In this document: positions 57,169 through 64,000 of the stretch, piece by piece
Position numbering within the stretch: the first letter of the stretch is position 1
Layout of the letters: each line of letters opens with the position of its first letter
DNA from: Favolaschia claudopus
Taxonomy: Eukaryota > Basidiomycota > Agaricomycetes > Agaricales > Mycenaceae
Assembly: GCA_037176885.1 (NCBI GenBank)
Contig: JAWWNJ010000013.1
Coordinates: 1,240,001 to 1,304,000, forward strand
Length of the DNA stretch: 64,000 nucleotides
Direction of reading: 5' to 3'
Translations under genes and position numbers: made by a program
Notes under the pieces: generated by a model
Database searches by the model: none
Seen by the model: the letters and a program-made list of their open reading frames with translations, nothing else
What the model was told of the DNA's origin: nothing

Positions 57169-57312
57169 AGTTCCAGAATCCTGGATCGAGGTGTACTCGA
57201 ATATATGTAATCAAGTACATACAGCATGTGCTACATTTAAGAAACCGTCCATACATTAAGCAAAGCATTGGCAAAACGACATTCAAAAACGGTGAAAATA
57301 AATCGTGAATCA

Positions 57313-58882
57313 TTACAAGCCTTGGTGACCTGGATGCCCATACGGCTGTCCAGTTGTATAAGGCATATTATTGTAGTACATCGTTTGCGCCTGCTGCAAC
57401 GCCGTTCCCTGCAGAGGTTGCGCTTGCATCTGAGCCTGCATTGGCTGCCTCGGGATGAACATCGACGGTACAGGCACGCCGTATTGTTGATGCTGCTGCT
57501 GCTGCAATGGCTGATTCGTACGGGGTTGCAAGACGTTGGCGTGTTGTGGTTGCTGATGACGATTAGGATGAGGAAAGTTGAAGTTGGGCGGGGCCATAGA
57601 GCCTGGTGGCGGAGCTGGGGCAGCGTTCGCCTGCTCGGTGAAGTAGGGGTGTGATAATGCGTCCGCAGCTGAGATGCGTTCCGACGGGTCGAACTTCAAT
57701 AACCTCTCCAGGAGATCGATAGCTAGATGAGGAATGCGATCGGTGAGATTATCAACAACCGTAGCTTGAAGTAGCTACCTGCGGGCGAAGCTTTGGGCAG
57801 TACTTGTCCAAGATTCATTTTCGGATATTGCGGCAGATCCCGCAGCTGAATCTCGGGCTATCAGAGCAATGAGAATTTGACACGTGAAAGGAAGGGCGGA
57901 GCTCACCGAGTCTTTCAGCATCTTCGCGAGTGTTTGGTGCGGCGGAGTCCCCAATATTTTGATGATATGCAACAATTGGTCGTTGTTGTCTTTCCCTCTG
58001 AAGAGAGGCATACCCGAGATCATCTCAGCGAAGATGCATCCGCAGGACCATATATCTATCGAGGTGCTGTACGTCCGGGAGCCGAGGAGCACATCAGGAG
58101 CGCGATACCACAGCGTCACCACCTTGGCGAAGCGACAGTCAGGACGCAGAATCAATGCAGGCGAAATTATGCTGACCTCGTTAGAAAAGGTGTTGACGGG
58201 AACACCGAATGCCCTGGCCAGCCCAAAGTCGCCCAGTTTCAATTCCAATCTGCGATTGATGAGCAGATTCTGTGGCTTTAGATCCCGATGTAGAACCTTC
58301 ACCCAAAGTTAGGAATGCATCTTCGACACGGAAGAATAGCCATACCTGATTTTCGTGGCAGAAGTTGGTGCCTTTGAGCAATTGAAACATGAAGCTTTTG
58401 ACCGTCGAAAGCTCGAGAGCGCCACGGGTACCGTGCTGATCCATGTACCGCTTCAAATCTTGCTCGCAGAATTCGAAGACCAGAATAAGCTTTGTCTCCG
58501 TATGTATTACGTCGTGCAGGCGGAGGACATTAACATGCTTGAGCTCCTTAAGTAGCGATATCTCGCGGATGGCGGTGGATGGCGTGCCTTCCTCTGCGTC
58601 CAGGTGGATCTCTTTCAGTGCAACAATCTCGTTGGTTGTTTTAGATCGACCCTGGAATTTCGTTATAGGAAACAGATGCACAGACAGAAGGCGTCCGCTG
58701 CGCACCTTGAACACTGTGGCGTAGGTACCCTCCCCTACACAGTCAGAAATATCAGTCGGATTGCTGGACCGGATTGCATTAGGCAAGCTTGCCTAGTTTT
58801 TCTAGCTGATTGGATGGAGTCACTAAGTTTATCGGAGCTTAGTAGCGGTTCAAATAACCTGTATGTAGTTCATTTGAGCCAT
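57313..58882 (-). CDS. PHO85: PHO85-type cyclin-dependent kinase
   Basis: Minus-strand gene. Exon 1 (58859-58882, AQMNYIQ) and a 13-nt exon 2 (58793-58805, LEKL) lead through an intron that starts GCAAGC and ends AG (58735-58792) into [10 protein letters not shown]. All CDK marks follow: Lys in [25 protein letters not shown] (the PSTAIRE helix in PHO85 form), [25 protein letters not shown], the T-loop to [27 protein letters not shown] and [18 protein letters not shown]. Unlike yeast PHO85 it has a Gln/Pro/Met-rich tail of about 100 residues after the kinase domain, as in some filamentous and basidiomycete orthologues. With cyclin partners it acts in phosphate, carbon and cell-cycle signalling. 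The region before the stop at 57313 is intact. The last in-domain exons (57720-57900) are short. Confidence 0.9.
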
Positions 58883-59745
58883 CCTGGCGAACAACGAGCA
58901 GTGGGCGTGTGTGGCGTGATTAACAAGAGTTAGAAGGCGATATTTCTTCCGATAAATGGCGGGATGAGATGAATGGGCGGCTACAGAGAAGATATTCAGG
59001 TATTATCGTTGAGGTATCGCAAGCAGGCTGTGACAGTTGGAAAGAGTTAAGACGCGCCGCCGGCGACCAGCGGCGCCTCCTGCCAAATACGTACAAGCAA
59101 CTCCGCGCGTCCTAAAAAGGAAATTTCTCATTCTAACTCAAAACTGACTCATCTACGAGTCTGCGAGGCAAGCCTTAAGCGCTCATGATCGCGAACAATA
59201 GGGAAATCAATGGAGTCACCATCTTTGATTTTTACAGCGCAGCGATTAGCAACATGGTGCCCACGAGCAAGAACAATGGGGAGAGTAAATTTGAGTCACG
59301 ATCTTTGTGTTCTGCCGCACTTTTGCAGCTTACTCCGTTTGGCTCTCTGCCAATTCCGCTAGCACGCCCGAAACGCGCGTTGAATTACATCAATCCGAAG
59401 CCGTCGTCTATTGCTAAGAATGATTCAAGCGCTTTCCGAGAGTTCAAGCCATCTTTCAGCTGATCAATCAGGTACTGGCTAAGGCTCAAGACGCCGCGCC
59501 CAACTCTCTCTTGGATGAACAGATACAGACGTAGTATAGTATGAGTTGGGTGCTTTATGTACATTAGATAAATTATGATATAGCTACAGAAGTATGGATA
59601 CATGTCTCAAGACATAAAGGTGAAGCAACCAAGAAATTCCCAAGACAACAAAAGCTGTTGAATGCGTAGAAGAATATAGTACACAAGACGCGGAGACAAG
59701 TCGTATCAATGTGTGAGATAGATCTGACTCAACATAGTCAGATCA
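58883..59745. other. Intergenic, no feature seen
   Basis: Upstream of the PHO85 start and downstream of the small heat shock gene. Short open frames here lack family features. Confidence 0.5.
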
Positions 59746-60468
59746 CTATGCGGCAAAGTAAGATTTATCGGTTGCGGCAGACGGTTCCGCGCGGACTGCC
59801 GAAGTGGGATGCTCGAGAGAAAGGTGCTGCATAGGGGACTCCATATCGCCTGGCTTCGCCCCCGTGGCAGAGCGAGGCCAAGTCACGGTGAGCAGGCCCT
59901 CCAAGAGACGGGCAGAAATAGACTTCGACTGAAAGCAAAAAGGTCATGGATCAGCATACGGGTTCTGAAGCTGTTGGAAAAAGGAAGACTACACTTACAG
60001 TTACTCCTGGAGGCAATGGAATGGCTCTGTAGAATTTTCCATATCGCAATTCATCACAAGGAAATAGTTTCGCATGAGTGTCGGCCTCGACGTCCATGTC
60101 GCTGGCAGCAGGCGATGGATGACTGCGTATAGATGGATGCTGATTCGGCTTGTGTCGGGAATAGCGTGCACCCTGTATGACGAGCCTGTCATGCATCACG
60201 GAGGTGCTTATATCCTCTATTTTGACGCCAGGTAGTTCGAATGTGGCCACAATGTTGGGCGACTCGGGATTATCGTAGATTTCCATCCTGGAAAGCATAT
60301 ATGAGCAAAAGGCTGTCCTGCGTTATATAAGGCAGAAAATTACCTAGGACGGTATGGTTTATTGAGGTTGCGTTGGGCCATACGAATATTACCCTCGCGC
60401 AGCCCGCGAATAACGTCCTGAATGAGTTTCCTGGCCCGCTGTCGCTGTTCGGAGTTTGGTTCGGTCAT
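59746..60468 (-). CDS. Small heat shock protein (Hsp20/alpha-crystallin)
   Basis: Three exons on the minus strand: 60344-60468, 59999-60287 and 59746-59928; 198 aa. An Arg/Gln-rich N terminus (EQRQRARKLIQDVIRG, NKPYRPR) leads into the alpha-crystallin domain: MEIYDNPESPNIVATFELPG, DISTSVMHDRLVIQGAR, then, after a Pro/His/Ser insertion of about 25 residues, ELRYGKFYRAIPLPPGV and LLEGLLTVTWPR. The C-terminal tail (HPTSAVRAEPSAATDK) lacks a clear I-x-I motif. These ATP-independent chaperones hold unfolding proteins in the cytosol. The insertion in the loop is unusual in length but frame and splices are sound. The ATG at 60468 is chosen because it lies in an open exon joined by a canonical intron. 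Confidence 0.88.
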
Positions 60469-61625
60469 TCTGGAGGTTTTGGTGGTGCGGACAGGCGACA
60501 TACGGGGGGCAAATGTGGACCCCTACGGAACTTGCGCCTTTTATACTTTTTTATACCTGTCTCGGCAATTGCCGCCGACTCATCAAGAATGTCCGAGAAC
60601 GAGTCATCGCGCGCAAAAATGGACAGCTGCGTAACTCAGCCGCTGGACCCACCTACTTAGGGATGGATGATTCAAATTTTGACATGGACGCTTTGTGGTG
60701 ATACGCACGGACTACGAACTTGCGGGGGCGGGCATAGTCAGCTACCCATTCGTGGCAGTGTAGGAAGTCGCCAACCTTTGTCACCTACGACCTCAAGATG
60801 CGCCGCTATGCAGCGCCTCAATTTGACTCGGACCCGCAGCATACGCATGGCCAGACGAAGATTGGCGGATTGGACAGCAGAGAAAGGTGCCGGGCAGCAC
60901 GAACACGCGTACACGACACGTCCTCGACTGCGGCCAGCCCTGCACCGACGAGCTCCGGCCACGCCTCCTTTTCTCATCTCACCCATGAAGTCCGGAACTA
61001 GAGAAAGAGTACGCCGAGCCTGGCATTACATTTCTTGCGTAGCGGCTCATGGTCAACGCGCAGTCGGATTGGTGTCGGAAAGGTGAGTACAATGACTCAT
61101 GGTAGCCTGAAAGTCCGGTGAAGTCGAAATGGACACAAGATTATCGTTTGTAGGCTGCATTCCACGTTCAATGAGAGGTATAACGACGTGGTGCAGCATT
61201 TCAGCATTTTGCTCAAGTTGGCTTGGGCGAGATCGATGATGCGATTACGTAAATACCCCGATGAGCCCAGTGAACCTGGATTTCCAAGACTTAAGAAATC
61301 GGTGTGCCGCCGATGCTAGTGCGGGTGGTATCAGATATCGAGCGCTTCGCTCGTGCCAGGCTGCGTGGATGTGACCGACGCGAGCTCAACTCACTGCGGT
61401 GTGGTTTGGGCTACTCTTCGACCCGCGGACCGTGACGGTGTACCAACGAACCTCTCCCGAACGGAAGATCATTTATAGTAAATCACACAACAGTTTCATC
61501 CAGAATCGAGTATCGCCCGTACTTTCCCCGTCGAAGAAAACTCCCCGCATCATGAAAATGGAGTTCGATATCCCCTACGCAGTCTCTTCGTACAATCCCA
61601 AATCCTATCCAACGTTAGTCGGGCA
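60469..61625. other. Intergenic, no feature seen
   Basis: About 1.16 kb. A GC-rich open frame near 60670-61086 shows no protein-like features. It contains the promoter of the heat shock gene; no heat-shock element array was confirmed. Confidence 0.45.
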
Positions 61626-64000
61626 TCAGAATGACTGAAATACAACCAATCTCACCTTATCGATAAGCCTCCTCGCAATCGGATGATACGCTTCCTTATT
61701 CTTCGCCCACGTATCCAGCGCCAACTTCTCATCGACCTTATGAACCGCCTTGAAAATCGGCCGACAGAACTTCATCCTGCCCTTGATCACGCCCGTTCCA
61801 TCATCGCCAACAACCCACTTGCTCGCTTCCTCGACAAAGTGTTTCGCCGCCTCCGAGGTCGGCGGAGTGAGTGCGAGCTCGTAGAAGCGCAGCCGGACCT
61901 CTGCGTTGGACGTGCTGGACAGCTCGTAAAGGGAGCCGAGGTGCTTGAGGTGCGAGACGGGTAGGGCGGGGAGCGTTTGTAGACGTTCCAGGAAGACAAC
62001 TGAATTCAACCACGAATGACGGTTAATGATAGCACGAAACAAGGCTTGGGAAGAACCTCAAACGCACTGATCTGATTTCCATTGAAGTCTGCGAGATCGC
62101 TCTTCTTGAACGTGATGCTTTCCAAGGCTGTCGAGCGGGAAGCATCCCAGCGAGCGGCCAAATCGTAAGCTGCCTGCGCCAATGTCTCGTCATATTTCAT
62201 CTTAACAGGCAACTCCAACCCTTGGCCATAGAACCAGCCCTATGAACAAAATGAGTTGGGAAAAGATACAATAACCAGATGATAGAGCTCACATCCCAAT
62301 CAACACTATCCAGCAACTTGATCTTCTCAGGTCCGCCATTCTTGGAGTAGAACTCGTAGAGATGGTCCTTCCATTGCTCAGTCGTGATGCTCTTGCCGAT
62401 GAAGGTGTTGATGTAATCCTTCACGTATGGGAGGAAAACGTCAAGCCCGCCAAGAGTTTGCTCTACAGTGCACTTAGCAATTCAGGAAGCCACGGAAGAT
62501 GGCCGATGCAACACACCGAGATGGAATATCAGATTTGCGCCTTTGTCGTACGGTACGCGCGAATACCCGTCGTCTGGGTCCTCACCAGGTTGGTAGTCGA
62601 CGACTAGTTGCTGTGAGCGATGTGGAACATCAGCGAGCAAATCATTTGTGATAGTTTGTTTCTAGATACCTGATAACGCGGATTGTGAGCGAATCCCTCC
62701 AGATCGTCGACGAGCCCCTTCGCGCCGATGATGTACGAAAAGCCGCGCGCGGCAGGCCCGTATAGAATCTGTAAGACAAGACGCTCGGTGTAAACAGTCC
62801 ATCCTTCGTTGAGCCAGAAATGGGCAGCATGAGCATGGCTAAATAATGGGAGTTGGCGACGATTTGGAAAGATCCAAGGACGGGAACAGACGTTATACCG
62901 TTGCCGAACCAGGAGTGTATTGATTCGTGGATTACGACGTCGACAAGGGTCCGATCTCCCGTTAGAAGCGCTATAAAAGGTTGCTATGGGTATGATCTAG
63001 GTCCTGCGAAGAAAAAACATACTTGGTGTAACAAAAGAGAGGCAGGCATTTTCCTACCAACGGTTTAATGCGGTCGCGAAAAGAAAACATTGCAGCGCAC
63101 CATTCCACCGTACGGGAAGGCCGGTGGGAGCACCAAGAGATCGTACACACCAAACTTGTACGGCGTAAGAAGCTGCTCTGCTGCCGCAATGAACCTGCAC
63201 TAGTTTTGGTCCTGGGGGCAAGGTAGTAGCGGGGAGTGAAATACCGATTTGTGTCCTCGCTAAACTCCCAAAATGCTGCCTCAAGGAGCTCTGGCTCGGC
63301 CCAAAGACCGGTTCGCCATTGCTTGTCTTCGAACTGGGCAAAAGGTCGATACCTAACGTTGCCACAGGCTATGGCAAGCAGATAGGACGGGATGGGTACG
63401 GGCTTGAAAGCAGGAATGAGTCTCCCGCCAGTTGAAATGGATTTCTATACCAATGTACCTGATTGTATGTATACACAACGGCGTCTTGACCAATTGCTTT
63501 CCCGTCGTGGGCTGGTCCATCTGCAGGAGGAGAGACCCGGATGGCAGAAAGGAGAACCGGGAGAACGGACGACACTTTTGCGGAGTACGTCTGTATGCAG
63601 GTCAGTAGAAGGTAAGGCGTTCGGAGCAGCACACACGATTTTGACCGAGGGGCTGTCTGTTTAAATGGTTGAGCATCTTCAAAGTAGGGGAATAATCATA
63701 TTACCTTGGACTGGGGCAAGCGCACGGGCGTGTATAGGCTGACACTGACTGAATAGATACGGAAACTGTTTTCCTTGTGTCTGCCTTCATTATTGATGAG
63801 TCGAATTCGCAACAAGGTTCGAAATTCAACTACTCTTTGGCTAGCCACTGGCCAATGATTTCGAAAAGTGAGCAACTTGACTCTGCTATGGCGAAAGATT
63901 CAGTACCTGGAGTGCCGTGCAATCTTTAGTGGTCTTGTAGGACACAGTGACGTTGACGGTCGTTCCAGATTTCAAACCCTTCGGCAGAGATACATGCAGC
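61626..64000 (-). CDS. LTA4H: Leukotriene-A4 hydrolase-type M1 aminopeptidase, 5' partial
   Basis: The 5' end lies beyond 64000. Minus-strand exons show SYLLAIACGNVRYRPF (63370), an EEF-like spacer, LLTPYKFGVYDLLVLPPAFPYGGM (63120; the GGMEN substrate motif is completed across the next splice as ENACLSFVTP), the zinc motif VVIHESIHSWFGNG (62930), FWLNEGWTVYTER (62810; the third zinc ligand is this Glu) and FSYIIGAKGLVDDLEGF. The C-terminal helical domain is typical of LTA4H (FNGNQISAFE, LPALPVSHLKHLGSLY, NAEVRLRFYELAL, AYHPIARRLIDK). Fungal members are cytosolic aminopeptidases with weak epoxide hydrolase activity. The last residues before the stop at 61626 read through a possible donor, so the true C terminus may use another small exon. 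No lesion seen. Confidence 0.9.

Noticed and set aside
56331..57308. 325-aa open frame on the plus strand
   Set aside because: It runs through the promoter and introns of the small charged gene; only the internal GKKYAGGAAKK segment is real, and that belongs to the spliced gene.
60667..61086. 139-aa GC-rich open frame
   Set aside because: No protein-like composition, no splice partner and a competing frame on the other strand.
1..64000. tRNA or rRNA genes
   Set aside because: No cloverleaf with A and B box sequences or rRNA-like conserved core was noticed on reading; a tRNAscan run would be needed to exclude a divergent or intron-bearing tRNA.

Overview
The window reads as nuclear DNA of an agaricomycete basidiomycete (mushroom-type fungus). 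Genes are intron-dense, with introns of about 45-60 nt. There are five copies or fragments of the fungal-specific FunK1 kinase family, DUF6534-type 7TM proteins, and a large TIR transposon carrying a CxC5/CxC6 gene (cysteine clusters associated with KDZ transposases) and a TET/JBP-like dioxygenase. All of these are typical of Agaricomycetes. The species cannot be named from the sequence alone.

Layout. 1-7.35 kb holds a divergent FunK1 gene (20-2878), a frame-broken FunK1 copy (3279-5523) and the 5' half of a third (6272-7350). That third copy is split by an 18.7-kb DNA transposon (7351-26070) with 54-bp TIRs and a perfect 10-bp target-site duplication; its 3' half resumes at 26081-27237. Left to right the transposon holds subterminal repeats, a decayed Cys-rich gene, further unrecognised decayed coding sequence, a 3-kb low-complexity repeat array, a decayed acidic protein gene, a TET/JBP-like relic, an RTC4-like relic, an antisense CxC5/CxC6 gene, and near its right end a nested 3.4-kb non-coding TIR element. 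27-32 kb holds a small PUA-like-fold gene, a 687-bp MITE with identical 89-bp TIRs and a 9-bp duplication, and a fourth FunK1 copy.

33-46.4 kb is a more ordinary region: an aldo-keto reductase, a single-TM Ser/Pro-rich protein, two tandem secretory-signal 7TM paralogues, a protein with two DCoH-like domains, and a DUF6534 7TM protein. 47.8-48.1 kb has a LINE-type relic. 49-51.3 kb has the only fully intact member of the close FunK1 group. 51.6-64 kb is a housekeeping block: RNA15/CstF-64, threonyl-tRNA synthetase with a probable mitochondrial presequence from an upstream start, a 91-aa charged protein ending in CCG, a PHO85-type CDK, a small heat shock protein, and a leukotriene-A4-hydrolase-type M1 aminopeptidase that runs off the right edge.

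The main story is the nested transposon. Its cargo couples a 5-methylcytosine-dioxygenase-type gene and an RTC4-type gene to transposase-associated genes. Everything inside it is now broken by single-base indels, while the flanking housekeeping genes stay open across every splice junction checked.
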